The notes: generated by a model from the letters alone, not told the origin. A DNA stretch of 64,000 bases from Sycobia sp. Sy_11 (GCA_018907035.1 JACCIC010000004.1:286001-350000), one strand, 5' to 3'. Positions 21,986 through 33,966 are shown, counted from the stretch's first letter. Translations and numbers: made by a program.

Positions 21986-22982
21986 TGCGGAAAACCGTTC
22001 ACCTCGCGTTTCTCACACTAAACAGTCTGGCTTAAAACCAAGAAGGTTTGAATCAATCGCGGCTAACATAGCCGGTATAGCGGAGATCAGCTCTCCGGCG
22101 ACAATGCATAATTTCGAATGCTATTTCTGCCAAGGGAAACACTCAGTTTACTCTTGTAATAAATTTAGGAGCATGACTCCACATGAGCGATTATCCTTTT
22201 GCAAAAAGGCTAGTGCATGCTTAAATTGCCTAAGCAAATCACACTCAGCTAATAACTGCAATTCATCGCACCGTTGTCTTGTGTGCAAGCAGAAGCATCA
22301 CACAAAGCTGCATTTAGAAAGCAAATCGTCGGATTCAACAGCTTCTTCCTCTGTCGCTCCTCCCAGTGATACCGCTTCGAGCGATAAATCTCCAGTCGCA
22401 TCTGATTCATCGGCGTCCTGTAGTGCATACATGGCTGCAACCCAACGCACGGTATTGCTTGCTACAGCTCGAATAATCGTGTGCGACAAATTTGGAAAGT
22501 CTCTTACAGCTCGTACGTTAATCGACCCAGGTGCTCAAAGCTCGTTTGTATCTGAACGATTAGCAGCACAGCTAACCGTAGACCGACGCTCGGTATCCGT
22601 CGCCATTCTAGGCGTCGGCGGGCAGGCTACTGCAAAGGCGCGAAGCGAAATCACTGTCATACTTAAATCGCGTATAGATCACAACTTCAAGTGTCACTGC
22701 TCGGCGCTCGTCCTGCCAGAACTTACTTGTATGCTTCCGGCAACTAAACTGCCGATTATAAAATGGTCGCATTTAGCCGAGTACCACGCTCCAGCTAAAA
22801 TTGACCTGATTTTAGGAGCAGATCTTTACGCTACCATACTGCAAGACGGATTCATTCGCGATCCTATAGATGCGCCGCTCGCGCAAAGTACTGTGTTCGG
22901 ATGGATACTGACTGGCAGTATCGCAACAAAGAATCTTGAACCTGATACGCGACACGTCACCGCGCATCATGTGGTGACTTAA
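21936..22982 (+). pseudogene. BEL/Pao Gag-Pol: zinc knuckles and aspartic protease
   Basis: The ORF starts in the end of Gag (MSFLDRRLQSLDQADG). Three cysteine-rich motifs follow: CYFCQGKHSVYSC, CLNCLSKSHSANNC and CLVCKQKHHTKLH, then an S/A-rich linker. A DUF1758-type retropepsin carries ARTLIDPGAQSSFVSERLA (active-site D with P where S/T is usual) and IDLILGADLYATI. The product would cleave the polyprotein. The ORF ends at an in-frame TAA (22980-22982); the RT region continues in the same frame, so this stop is a point mutation within one former polyprotein. Confidence 0.88.
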
Positions 22983-23640
22983 TCTACTCTCATGCAAGCA
23001 CTTTCTCGATTTTGGGAGGTTGAAGAGTTGCCTTGTTGCAAAAAGGTTTCGCCAGAAGAAGAGTATTGTGATCAATACTTCAACGACTCATACTATCGCA
23101 ACGATGGTGGACGATTTGTAGTACGCCTTCCTTTTAAACGCCAAGAAGTATTTCCCGATACGAGAAATATTGCCGTTGCGTGTCTTCTCCGTTCAGGAAA
23201 ACGCAAAAAACGCGACAATGATTTTCAAGACGCTTATGCGACATTCATCAAGGAATATCTTCAACTAGGTCACATGAAGGTCGCAACACCACCCCTCGAT
23301 GATTTCAATTTCTGCTTACCCCATCATGGAATTTATCCAGCGGATTCGAATAAAATCAGTGTAGTCTTCAATGCCTCACAAAAAGCTTCGAATGGAATCG
23401 CTCTTTACGACCTTCTGCTACCAGGGCGGAAATTACAGTCAGATATCACACTGGTAATTTCGCGTTGAAGATTCAGTCGCATAGCTATTGTCACCAACAT
23501 TGTAAAAATGTTCCGGCAATTTCTTGTGTATGAGGAAGACCAAAAATGGCAACGGCGCGTTTGAAGAGAAACCTCCGACGCCTCAATTGCCGATTGCGTC
23601 AAGACTTATCGCGCCTGTCTTAATTCAAGCAAAAATTTTA
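22983..23640 (+). pseudogene. BEL/Pao reverse transcriptase, N-terminal part only
   Basis: In frame with the protease: LSRFWEVEELPCCKKVSPEE, GRFVVRLPFKRQEVF, FIKEYLQLGHMKV, YLPHH-type LPHHGIYP and ISVVFNASQKASNGIALYD, all diagnostic of the Pao RT. A TGA at 23466-23468 interrupts it. The first catalytic region reads VTNIVKMFRQFLV, with N where the metal-binding D is expected. Sequence then jumps to the pre-RNase H region, so the YVDD active site and roughly 200 residues are missing. It cannot make DNA. Confidence 0.85.
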
Positions 23641-23651
23641 TTACAGGACTT

Positions 23652-24471
23652 ATGGATCAATCAGCTGAATTGGATATGCCGCTGCCACACGAATTGCTGA
23701 ATAAATGGCTCAACTTTCGTTCTTCGCTGAGTCATATACCAGCCATCCGTATATCACGATGGATAGAAACCTCCGGTGACCAAACTTCACTCCGGAGCCT
23801 TCATGGGTTTGCAGACGCATCGATGCGAGCCTATGCCGCAGTCATTTACGCGGTCGTCCCAGGATGCAATCCGGCCCTGCTCAGTCGCCCCGGTAAAAGT
23901 TAAGACACTGCTTCGACTTGAACTTTCTGGTGCAATACTCCTGACGCGCTTAACTAAACATGTGCTGTCAGGCATAACTCGAGCTCCCTCGTCGATCAAT
24001 CTTTGGAGCGACTCAAAGGTCGTACTCGACTGGCTTGATAGCCATCCATCAAGATGGCCAACCTTCGTAGCGAACCGCGTCAGCGAAATTACTACCTCGT
24101 TTCCAGAAGTAACTTGGAAGCACATCCGCGGTAAGAACAATCCAGCAGATTGCGCTACCCGAGGATTGCCCCCTGAAGAACTGGCTCAATTTTCATTATG
24201 GTGGGAAGGATTGGACTGGCTCTCTCGCCCACCCTCCGAATGGCCTGTCAATACCACCTTATCTCAGGAGCAGCGACATACTCATCATATGACCGAGAGA
24301 CTAGCTCAATCGCCAATGGAGCGTGACGAACTTACGAACTTTGAGAAGTTCTCCTCCTTCTCGAAGATCGTTCGAATTTTAGCATTCGTCCTTCGTTGGA
24401 ATCTAAAAGCTGATCAAAATCCTCCATGTATTGCTGCTCAACTCACTGCTCAGGAGCAAAACGCAGCTTAA
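23652..24471 (+). pseudogene. BEL/Pao RNase H-like region
   Basis: Two overlapping frames joined by a frameshift near 23885. The first gives LHGFADASMRAYAAVIYAVV, the second KTLLRLELSGAILLTRL, then LWSDSKVVLDWLDSHPSRW, FVANRVSEI and NNPADCATRGLPPEEL. These are RNase H-fold landmarks of BEL/Pao Pol, which would degrade RNA in the RNA-DNA hybrid. A TAA at 24469-24471 stops the frame, yet coding continues in frame with LALFRLIQRR. Confidence 0.85.
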
Positions 24472-25874
24472 CTCGCTCTATTTCGTCTAATTCAACGTCG
24501 ACACTTCAATACTGAAATTATTTCGATTTCTGCAGGTAAACAACTCCAACAACGTAGCCCTCTTGTAAGACTAACTCCGTTCCTGGATGTCAACGGCTTA
24601 CTTCGAGTCGGCGGAAGACTACAAAATGCTTCATTGTGTAAAGCGGAACGACATCCAATAATTCTTTCCGGGCGATCCAGCTTCGTTCGGCTTCTCGTCA
24701 ACGAGACTCACCGTCTCACTCTTCGTGGAGGAGTCCAAATGATGAAAAGTATCCTGAATCGTAGATTTTAGATTGTCAGAGGCAATCGATTAGTTTCATC
24801 AGTATATCGGCAATGCTTAACCTGCACCAGATATGGACATTCACCGGTCAGTCAACAGATGGCTTCGCTACCTATTAAACGTGTAACACAAGGGCGACCA
24901 TTCGCAATCACCGGGTTAGACTATGCTGGGCTTATCTCAATACTTTTTTCAAAAGGACGAGGAGCTAAAACTACAAAAGGTTATGTAGCGATCGTTATTT
25001 GTCTCGTCGTGAAGGCGATCCATATCAAAATAGTCTCTGATTTATCTACGGATGCGTTTCTGGCAGCCTTCTCACGATTCACAGCTCGACGTGGGCTATG
25101 TAGCACCATTTTTTCAGATAATGGGACTACATTTACAGGCGCAAACGGAATGTTGCGCCAGCTGTTCAAGAAGACTTCCGTTTTCTCTCAGGGCATTTTC
25201 ACGCATCTCGCAAATCAGGGAACAGAGTGGAAGTTTATATCACCTCTAGCACCGCATTTTGGCGGGCTCTGGGGGCTGTCGTTCGAAGCTTCAAATACCA
25301 CCTTCGTCGAGTGATTCGAAACACTAAGCTTACGTTCGAAGAACTGTCTACGTTGTCTGCAAAGATAGTAGCCTGCCTTAATTCGAGACTACTCTGCGCT
25401 CTCAGAAGTGAAGCGCACGATCCAATAGCACTTACTCCTGGCCACTTCCTAATCGGATCAGCGCCCCTGACGATCCTGGAACCACTATTGGATTTGTCAA
25501 CCAAAGTCTCATTCAAGCCAAGATGGCAGCTCATCAATCAAATGCGGGACTCTTTCTGGGTACGTTGACGTAAAGAGGTTCTATCGCAACTTCAACAACG
25601 GAATAAGTGGTTGAAGCCACAAACAAACCTGAAAACAGGCGATATCGTCCTTGTTACCAACGAGCTCTCGCCGCCTGCTGCGTGGCCGCTAGCTATTATT
25701 AAAAAAACTCGCCCAGGCAAGGATGGTTTAGTTCGGGTGGTGACGCTGCGGACTTCCAAATCCACTTTTGTCCGTCCAGTTATTAAGCTAATACAGCTAC
25801 CCTCTGATGAAACCGCGAGCGCATTCCTTGCATACTTTAGCCTTAGTATAGCTCAACTCAAGAATGAAGAATGA
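24472..25874 (+). pseudogene. BEL/Pao integrase and C-terminal domain
   Basis: Coding continues in frame from RNase H: FLDVNGLLRVGGRLQNA, a zinc-finger part with CLTC, an in-frame TAG at about 24768 (RRF stop IVRG), and the core with ITGLDYAGLI (first D) and IFSDNGTTFTGA (second D). A one-base loss near 25268 shifts the frame exactly where the catalytic E is expected (HFGGLWG), so the DDE set is broken. The rest follows at 25227-25568 (VVRSFKYHLRRVI, LNSRLLCAL, LTPGHFLIG) and 25611-25874 (DIVLVTNELSPPAAWPLA, a DUF5641-type C-terminus) after another stop. Integrase inserts the element DNA into the genome. Confidence 0.88.
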
Positions 25875-26049
25875 AGACGAACTGCGATTTTAGTTTTAAA
25901 TACTTCATTGTAATTGTACGCCAATACCATTTATTTACTTGTTTTGCTTTAAGAGTTTATATGTGTGTGTATGAGAAAATTCGAGTACATTTATAATTGC
26001 GATTCCAATTAAAATAGTGTGCATTATTGTTCTTCCCTCCAGTCATGGC

Positions 26050-26062
26050 AAGGGGGGCGGTA
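26050..26062 (+). promoter_or_regulatory. BEL polypurine tract
   Basis: AAGGGGGGCGG followed by TA lies directly before the TGTTCAG of the 3' LTR, the expected plus-strand primer position. Confidence 0.75.
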
Positions 26063-26515
26063 TGTTCAGAGTGATTATGAGGTTTATAAACCAACGTTTC
26101 CGAATCAGTTTAAAACGTCACCGGTGAGCCGGGAGGGAATAGGGTAGTATGTTGATCCTACATTATCGTGCGCTCGCATGAATATCGTATTGCGGTAAAA
26201 ACGCTCTAAGTTGTTCAAAACATTCTATCTCCTCGACGGCAAGCGTCTAGATGACTTTAGACTATTCAAGCATCTCTCTCGCTGATCGGCTTTCGAACTG
26301 TACGGTGCGTTTTCTCGCGAAGAATATATTCGCTAAGCGTTAAATTTCGAAACTGTTTGCGTTCCGTGCGATTCTGTGTGCGGCCTGTAACTTTCTTGTA
26401 AATAAAATTGTATATATACGTTTAAGAATAAAATCGTTTAATCACACCCAAAATCAATTCTCCTTCAGTCACCTCGCGAATATTTCTAATATAAACTTCG
26501 AGTCTATTTCGAACA
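26063..26515 (+). repeat. BEL 3' LTR
   Basis: Starts TGTTC and ends GAACA (5-bp inverted ends), 453 bp, directly after the polypurine tract. AATAAA signals at about 26400-26430. No equivalent was found upstream of gag. Confidence 0.8.
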
Positions 26516-26757
26516 GACCAATTTTTTCGAACCAAGTTAAATTTTGACGTAAAAGAATAAGAATAATGCATACAAACATAACACATCTCCACCTAATTAC
26601 CAAGAAAAATAAAAAAATGCTCTATTTGTAATACCCCCATGGCGGTTGAGAAAAACTATATACTACTTCAAAAAGTACGACAAGCAAAGGAAAATATTCT
26701 ACTTCCCCATACAGGCCGGAAACTTATCAATCCATCCTCGTATAATTGTATATTATA

Positions 26758-27310
26758 CGAGGTTAGACAATTAAGTAATACGATCGATTTTATTACTAGT
26801 GATGAAAGTTGGTCCTTTTAATAGGAAACTAAACGACAAAGCCAAAAGTGACTGTCCGCGGCAGTGCCAAGCCCCAAAAAGGCGCGAATGAACAAGGCCA
26901 AAGTGAAAATCATGTTCATTTGCTTCTTCGACAGCAAAAGGGTGGCTCACAAAGAGTTTGAACCAGCTGGACAAACGACAATTAAAATATTCTACTGTAA
27001 TTTTCTCGAAAAATTACGAAGAAGAGTGCTCAGAGTGCGTCCGAGATCGCGAAGTCACAGTGCGTTCAGTCTCTCCCAGTTTTTGGCGTCTAAAGGCATT
27101 GCAATGTTACCTCAACCACCCTATTCACCGGACATGTCACACTGTGACTTTTTCCTATTCCCCCATTTGAAATTCGTCAAAGGTTGACATTTTGACGCCG
27201 TTGAAGACATGAAAGAAATGTTCCAGAATAGTTACGAAAACTGAACAACTCTCTGGAATAAGTGTATAGATGCGGGAGGAGACTTGCAATCGATTTTAAC
27301 TTCCGTCAGA
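26758..27310 (+). mobile_element. mariner fragment, family with CGAGGTTAGACAATTAAG end
   Basis: The left TIR (CGAGGTTAGACAATTAAGTA) follows TA at 26756-26757; a matching end occurs at 46477. A deletion links it to mid-transposase. No right TIR was found. Confidence 0.75.
26796..27310 (+). pseudogene. mariner transposase, central part
   Basis: Fragments in order: TSDESWSF followed by a stop, SPKKARMNKAKVKIMFICFF, VAHKEFEPAGQT, then LPQPPYSPDMSHCDFFLFPHLK with the third catalytic D. The second catalytic region, HDNAPAH in the family, reads RSRSHSAFSLSQF, so that D is lost. The N-terminal DNA-binding half is deleted between the TIR and TSDESW. Several stops follow. Inactive. Confidence 0.85.
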
Positions 27311-27330
27311 GGTATGCAGCACTCTTAAAT

Positions 27331-28830
27331 AAAAATTATCGATATTGCATTAAGAGTGCTCCACACCACGACCGCAGCGCCATAATAAACTATGAAATCG
27401 GAAATGAAAAATTCTGTCTTATCGGTGCTAGTGAAATCTCTGCTTCGATTCATCACCAAATAACAAACTAATATTATAACTTGAATGCGCGCCAGTATAA
27501 GGCTTGTGCATTCGCCTACCGCAGTATTCGCTGCTGGCGCGTGTCGTTTGACGAGAGAGTACGGTAGTGTGCGTGCGATATGTACTAGAGCGGGATAGCG
27601 CCGGCTCTCTCTCGCCGCGCGCAGTGTATCCTCTAACGTAGTTTTCGGATTTAAGTTTAGCGGTAGAAAGAGAGACTATGTATTGCGTCCTCTCTCTACG
27701 GTTCGGTTTTCGTCGGTCGCGTCGACTACCTTCTACAGTAGTCGTCGCGACCTTTGCCTGCTTTCGGTATTTTTACCGCGTTATAATCTATTAATTTAAT
27801 TGGAGTTTTGTTAGATTTTCGTGTATTCTAAAAGTCTGATTTTACATTTAACTTATTATTGTTTTCGCGTGTGTGACGGAAATAAATTATTATAAGTTAA
27901 TGTGTTTAGTATGTTCGCGTTATATTTGTGTAATAGATTTAAGTATCGGTCGTAATGAATTTGCGCGGCCATGTTTTTGGCCGTCGCATCATGATATTTA
28001 ATATATACATAAAGTCTTTTATAAACTCTTACAACATTTATTTTTCTATTGACATTTTTATTTAATGTGAAATGTTATTCTCGCTGTTATTAAAATGAAG
28101 ATTATTTTTAGTACAACTTCATTGAATAAAATTTATTTTATTAATGTAAAGAATTATCCATGTAATGTATAACAAGAAAAATTCTGTATTCTCAGAATAT
28201 CTTTTTCGTTTTAGATGAATAATTATTTTATTCATAATTAGATTAAAACATTTTAAATTTTAATTATAAAAAAATTATTGCTTTACAAAATAAAATATGC
28301 TTCTTTCTGTTGACTATGAAATATTTACCCAAAGTAATTATTTCTTTTCTGAATTTCAAGTAATCTCATTTTTAGAAATTCCTAAAATAATTTTTTAACT
28401 TATTAATAATTTATTAATTGATTCTAATTTTATTTTATTATTAATTTGTAATTTATCAATAATTTATTAAATTTTGGATATTTTAAACTTGTTTTATTTT
28501 CGCAGCGTCAAACCCATACATGAAGTCATAAAGCTTTTATATAAACCTTAAAAAATCTCTTTTCATATCCATACCACCCTAGATTTTCCTACATACCAAT
28601 TCGAATCATCTAGTTATAAGAGTTCCTCAAAGGTTTGGTTAGGACTATAGCAGCCCGCTGTTGGACAGTTCGTGAAATCGCGATAAACATGAAGCGCTTG
28701 GCTAATTCATAAAATTGCATAATGTTTCATAAAGCGCTATTGTCGCTATTTTTGTGCACGATCTCAGATCAGGTATCGGCGCGGAATGCGGTAGTCAACT
28801 ATCAATTTTCGTTTTATATTATTAGTTCTA
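27331..28830. other. non-coding stretch with a TATA-bearing GC-richer patch
   Basis: 27480-27770 is GC-richer and holds a TATAAGG at about 27495. 27768-27990 is a dispersed repeat. The combination of TATAAGG and a later AATAAA (about 27881) resembles an LTR, but termini are not resolved. 27991-28830 is AT-rich with nothing recognised. Confidence 0.45.
27768..27990 (+). repeat. 223-bp dispersed repeat, copy A
   Basis: Colinear, equal-length match to 38420-38642 from TATTTTTACCGCG to GGCCGTCGCATC. It ends with a CGGCCA...TGGCCG hairpin. Identity of the source element is unknown. Confidence 0.88.
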
Positions 28831-29283
28831 TCAGGTTATATATGCAAAATATATATTGACTGTAATTTCTCTTCACTATATCACTCTCTCTGTCTCTTTT
28901 CTCTCTCTCTAACTTTCTCTCTCTCTCTCTCTCTGTCTTTCCAATGAAATTAGTAAAAAAAAGGTACAAATATTGCCATTCAAAATATTGCCCATCACAT
29001 TCTACTACTTTTGACCATCTTTCGGGCAGCAAGTGGATACTCCGTTTAAAAAATTGCTCTCTCACGCAAATTAACATCACCATATGCTTCTACGAGCAGC
29101 CCATGAGTAGCCCATTGCCCATCTCAAAATTTGACATCTTAACGGGTAAGAAATATTAAAAGGTTATACTGTGTCCAGATGTCAACATATACTATACGAC
29201 TTTTTACAGCTGACAATGTTGATGTTATTTTATCGGTGGCGCCATCTTCATCCAAAACGTCAGAAAATTATTTGTACACCTAA
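28831..29283 (-). mobile_element. mariner, internally deleted
   Basis: On minus it begins TTAGGTGTACAAATAATTTT with a nearby ATGGCGCC, as in the complete mariner leader, and is flanked by TA on both sides (28829-28830, 29284-29285). The left end (TCAGGTTATATATGCAAA) is only weakly like the right TIR. Only transposase C-terminal sequence remains, with a (CT)n tract at about 28870-28934. Confidence 0.65.
28926..29080 (-). pseudogene. mariner transposase, C-terminal remnant
   Basis: The frame reads FFKRSIHLLPERWSKVVECDGQYF on minus, matching the terminal LPERWEKVVASDGQYF of the complete copy at 30342-31379. Everything upstream is deleted. No catalytic residue is present. Confidence 0.8.
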
Positions 29284-29315
29284 TATATGCCCTAGCCAAG
29301 CTGCATTTATGTCAG

Positions 29316-29617
29316 TATAAGCGCAAGTAGTGTGAAATAAGAAGCAAAACAATTTCAATATATGCTAGAAATATGCGGAGGCGAATAGTTTTTAAAACAA
29401 AGCTTTATTCCTAGATAACATCGCCTGCCAAGTGTGCGCGCATAATGATTTGCAGTCCATTTGCGTTTTAATTGCGCAAATGCATTTCCAAGCAACCAAA
29501 TTTTAAATTTTGCTGGAATTACATATAAGCGCAAGTAGGATGAAATAAGAAGTAAAAAAATTTCAATATATGCTGGACATATGCAGGGGCGAATAGCTTC
29601 TAAAACTAATATTTATT
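29316..29617 (+). repeat. two direct repeats of about 92 bp, 205 bp apart
   Basis: 29316-29407 and 29521-29617 share ATAAGCGCAAGTAG, AATTTCAATATATGCT and GGCGAATAG. The surrounding 29284-29934 is otherwise non-coding, with (TA)n tracts at about 29727-29812. Confidence 0.75.
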
Positions 29618-29724
29618 ATAGGTTAAATTTATAGGTTATTAATATAATGCACGTGCGTTCGATGTATTTTGATGCACTTTCCTTCTTCCATGAAAAATTA
29701 TATTCATAATCCCACTTTTGGTAT

Positions 29725-29804
<80 letters not shown>

Positions 29805-30146
29805 TATATAAATTTATATTAATTAAAAATTTAAATACAGAATTTTAAAAAACACTACTGGTTATTTCTACTGTTACGTATTCGTTTTTCTACTACTTAG
29901 TATCCACTTAGTAATGTAGACGTTAACATCTGGCATGATGGTCAGATCCGGTTTTGTATATTTGGGCGTCGTTTTCTATCAAGTAAATACAAGATTCCCC
30001 GTAGAAATCGCCCAGAGACACTTAGACATGGCATTCTATCATCCGAACACACAACTGCCTATAGAATTCGTCTTGAGGCAACGAAATATCGTAATCAATC
30101 GCCCGTACACGCCAATACAATATTACTCAGTAGAAACTATATTTAA

Positions 30147-30200
<54 letters not shown>

Positions 30201-30204
<4 letters not shown>

Positions 30205-31454
30205 GAGTGTGAATAAGTCTTTCCCGTTTTTTGTAAGAGATGGCGCCACCAATACTGTGCGAGTATTCAATGGTTACATATGTCATAATCAAAGCTTATT
30301 CATATGTCTACAATTCCATACTAACACATTATATCGTGAAAATGTCGAAATTTGAGCCGAGTCGACGTCATTTGCGGGAAGTTTCACTTTATTGGTTCAA
30401 TTTGAAGAAATCTGCTGCCGAGACGCATCGATTGCTTCAGGAGGCTTATGGAGAAGGTTGTGTCGATGACTCAAGTGTTCGCGGATGGTTTCGACGCTTC
30501 AAAAGCGGTGATTTCGACGTGGAAGACAAGGAGCGTTCCGAGCGGCCGCAAATCTTTGAAGATCGAGAATTGGCGACTTTGCTTGATGAAGATTCTTGTC
30601 AAACGTAAGAAGAACTTGCTGAAGCATTGGGAGTTGACCGAACAACCATTTCCAAGCGTTTGAAAGCCATGGGAATGATCCAAAAGCAAGGAAATTGGGT
30701 GCCGTACGAACTGAAGCTGAGAGACGTCGAACGGCGTTTTTTCACTTGCGAACAGCTGCTTCAGCGACATAAAAGAAAGGGTTTTCTACATCGTATCGTG
30801 ACTGGCGAGGAAAAGTGGATACGTTACGATAATCCGAAGTGAAGAAAATCATGGGGACTACCCGGCCATGCATCATCATCGACGACCAAGCCAAATATTC
30901 ATGGCGCCAAGCTCATGCTCTGTATATGGTGGGACCAGCTAGGTGTGGTTTACTATGAGCTTCTGAAACCGAATGAAAGGATCACAGGCGAGGTCTATCG
31001 ACGACAATTGATGCGTTTGAGCCGCGCACTGCGAGAAAAACGGCCACAATACTCCGACAGGCACGACAAAGTTATTTTGCAACATGACAATGCTCGCCCA
31101 CATGTTGCACCGCCGGTGAAAACATACTTAGAAACGCTCAAATGGGAAGTCCTACCCCACCCGCCGTATAGTCCAGACGTTGCTCCGTCTGATTACCATC
31201 TCTTCAGATCGATGACGCATGGCCTGGCTGACCAGCACTTCCATTCCTACGAAGAAGCCAAAAAAAGGGTGGATGACTGGATAGAGGCCAAACCGGTCGA
31301 ATTTTTTCGCAACGGGATTCGTATGTTGCCAGAAAGATGGGAAAAAGTTGTAGCTAGCGATGGCCAATACTTTCAATAATTCATTTGTAACCATTTTTTC
31401 ACAATAAAGACTCAAAATTTGAAAAAAACGGGAAAGACTTATTCACATACCTGA
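30201..31454 (+). mobile_element. complete mariner element (1254 bp)
   Basis: Ends are TTAGGAGTGTGAATAAGTC and, reverse complemented, TCAGGTATGTGAATAAGTC, with TA on both flanks (30199-30200, 31455-31456). Length is typical. One transposase ORF broken by two stops. Nearly identical to 1-324 where they overlap. Confidence 0.93.
30342..31379 (+). pseudogene. mariner transposase with two stop codons
   Basis: Starts MSKFEPSRRHLREVSLYWF. An N-terminal helix-turn-helix region (WFNLKKSAAETHRLLQEAYG, VRGWFRRFKSGDFDVEDKER) and a second HTH (ELAEALGVDRTTISKRLKAM) bind the TIRs. The catalytic triad is present: WIRYDN, ILQHDNARPH and APSDYHLF (D,D34D spacing). It ends LPERWEKVVASDGQYFQ. Two in-frame stops, TAA at 30606-30608 and TGA at 30840-30842, split it into three pieces; there is no frameshift. 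Both stops are consistent with C-to-T changes. So the copy is dead but recent. Confidence 0.95.
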
Positions 31455-31592
31455 TATATATATATAAAATATTTCGCATATTTCCGTTTTTTCAATTAAA
31501 TACCGTGAATATTTTCGTACTGATGCCAACTGAAATTCAAGTAGAAACCGTATTTAAAATGTGTATGTATATAATATACAATATAATATACA

Positions 31593-31597
<5 letters not shown>

Positions 31598-31640
<43 letters not shown>
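31598..31640. repeat. (TA)n microsatellite
   Basis: Long TA run just right of Helitron H3; preceded by another GTAGAAACCGTATTTAAAATG block, so it is probably Helitron-derived. Confidence 0.9.
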
Positions 31641-31643
<3 letters not shown>

Positions 31644-33240
31644 AACATGTATAGGTTAGTTCGGTCTATACATGTTAATATTTTTAAAAAAAGCAAAAAA
31701 GGGAGGAAAAAAGGGAAAAAGAGAGAGAGAGATGGAGAATAGAATTTTAATTTAGTATAGAATAGATATAGCAAAAGATACCTTGTTGATATTGACGTCG
31801 TCAAAAGTTTTTTTCTTAAAGATTGTATTGTGGCCATTATAGTGAAGTCAATTAATGAATTGGAGTTTCGTGGTAGAAGAGGTATAGAGATTAACTTGAA
31901 GAACAAAAAAGGTAATGCCGACTGTTATATCATGCGCCAAAAAAATCTGATTTTTTTTTCTCAAAATCTTATCAAAATAAAAAGCATATTGCGATTTGTG
32001 AATTTGCGTAGATTTTAATTTTATATGTTATTGGAAATGGGAATTGCGCTAAATAATTATAAATATTGTAGATTGGAGCGATTAGACGATATTTATCGAG
32101 GCGTTTCTAAGAAGAACGTAATTATTGACTAAATTATTCGTTAGAACAAATAGGTAACAAGTAAACAAAATCAGAAATTCAGTTGCGATCTCCGATCAAC
32201 ATATCATACGTTGCGTTAAGAATATATAAAAGAATGTATATTTTGAATGTATGTCGAACGCGACAGCGACCGTCAACTATTTGACTACTGTGTAAGTGAG
32301 GCGAATACTCTCGACCAATCAGAGCGAGCGTCTTAAGAAGTCAGCTACTCGCACGAGAGCTTCGCGTACCTTCTTCAGTCGACTTCTTTCTCCGTTCCTG
32401 AGCAGACCTCCCATTTGCCGCTCTCGATATATTTTCCTTCAAATCGAATTCCTTATCCACAACATTATTTTTTCCCCGCCTTTTTCATTTTCCTGTCTAC
32501 TCTACGAAATTAACTAATTAATAGTATTTAATTGTATAACTTTATTAGCTAATCGCGATAGATTGTACACGTTTCCATTAAAATTTGTTTGACGCTATTA
32601 TCGCACGACGTATCATTTTTTGTTTCGTGAATCGTAGCCATTTTCTATTGTCATACGACGCGAGAATTTTTCGTTTTATTTTATTTTATTATTGCTTAAC
32701 CGCCTATTGGTGGAATTGTACCTTTGCTAATTTGACAAACTCCAAGACCAATAAAAAATAGAGATAAAAAGAACTTCCTTAAATTTGTTTAAATATTTTA
32801 TTTTCCCGATTAACACAATTAGGAAATTTTCGACAAATACGAGCTACTTATACACGCTTAGTAGCCGGCCAATCTACGGATGGAGCGACGAATGGATCAA
32901 ACGAGCCCAGCACACACACCTTTCAGCCGCTATAGAAAATAGGCCATACACGCACTGCCAATACTTAGACGTCGCTATCCATTCGACAGCTTCGCTGCTA
33001 TCTTTGCGATTCCAGAGGAGGATCGAAATCAAGACAACGCCTCAAAGGTGGAACTAATACACACTGTCCTTGCCGAGTACCTGCCAGAGTAAAGGAAACG
33101 ACCGGTTACTTGACCTGCGACGTAACACGACTAAACGTCACACCTCCTTTAGGATACGAATCCCAAAGTTGGATACGAACATTCGTTTGAGCTGGCCTGG
33201 TATTAATACTTTAAGCGGACTACTTTGAGTTGATGTTCGT
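31641..33240. other. non-coding stretch, possible promoter/LTR segment
   Basis: No gene seen. A TATATAAAAG at about 32223 followed by a GC-richer segment (32240-32420) looks promoter- or LTR-like. Termini not found. Confidence 0.4.
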
Positions 33241-33500
33241 GATTCAAGACGCCACCTAGTGTCCGCTGGTGAAACTGATTGTTAAAACCATTAACTAAAT
33301 TTATTGATAAAAGTAAAATGATTTTCAATAAACAACATAGCCTATGTTCTTCCCAAGATAATATAGAATCTATATGTCAAATTTCAGAACAATTGGTTCA
33401 GTAGTTTTTTCGGTTATCGTGTACAAACAAAAATACGCTTTGTCTTTATAAATTAGTATGAGTATGATATGTCATGATATGATATGATATGATATGATAT
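33241..33500 (+). repeat. RTE-like non-LTR 3' end with (GATAT)n tail
   Basis: Ends GGTTCAGTAG...TTATCGTGTACAAACAAAAA, then CTTTGTCTTTATAAATTAGTAT, then (GATAT)n. The same block occurs reversed at 51056-51180 and 63476-63690. A conserved 3' end followed by a short tandem tail is typical of RTE-clade LINEs or SINEs using them. Assignment is by resemblance. Confidence 0.6.
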
Positions 33501-33966
33501 TAGAAATATATATATAATTAGATCATAAAATGATTGGCGACACTGAAACAATTGGCACCTGCAATTCGCTGGCATGTTTTGCTAGAAAATTTTGCTTGAA
33601 ATTTACCGGAAAATTGTACGGTACCTGGCAACCAATAATACAAATAATTGCAAGCAGCGTGCCTGTTATAAGAATTGCGCGCAATACGCTTATACTCAAT
33701 GTTATCTGAGGATCAATACATTCCTGCATAGTCGATAAAACAGAAATTAATTTTTATGCAGCATAATTTCACGATCTTCCCGCAAAATATTTTCTAACCG
33801 TGCGCTACGATTGATTTTGATATCTGCTTTTGTTAAAGAGTACTCTTAAATAACTTAATATCATATCTTCTCTACGTCCGTAAGAGTTTTAAATAACCTA
33901 CAAGAAACCACACTAATATGAAATTAATTCCTTCATATAAGAAATAAAAAAGACTAGACGTAATTT

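Larger units (their letters stand above)
20994..26515 (+). mobile_element. BEL/Pao retrotransposon, decayed
   Basis: Plus-strand order: gag, zinc knuckles, protease, partial RT, RNase H, integrase, polypurine tract, 3' LTR. Order and motifs are typical of BEL/Pao. The 5' LTR was not found, and there are several stops and frameshifts. The left boundary is inferred from a PBS-like sequence only. Confidence 0.85.
29935..31545 (-). mobile_element. Helitron H3, split by a mariner
   Basis: Left part 29935-30200 carries three 60-bp minisatellite units, the ATTACTCAGTAGAAACTATA block and a TA tract. Right part 31455-31545 carries the CCGTGAATATTTTCGTA module. The diagnostic CTAG end is missing. The mariner sits exactly in the TA tract. 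Confidence 0.75.

Noticed and set aside
33523..33729. Minus ORF with a hydrophobic segment (AILITGTLLAIICIIG) preceded by an acceptor-like CAG
   Set aside because: Its frame cannot be joined in phase to the nearby predicted exons and no family is recognised.
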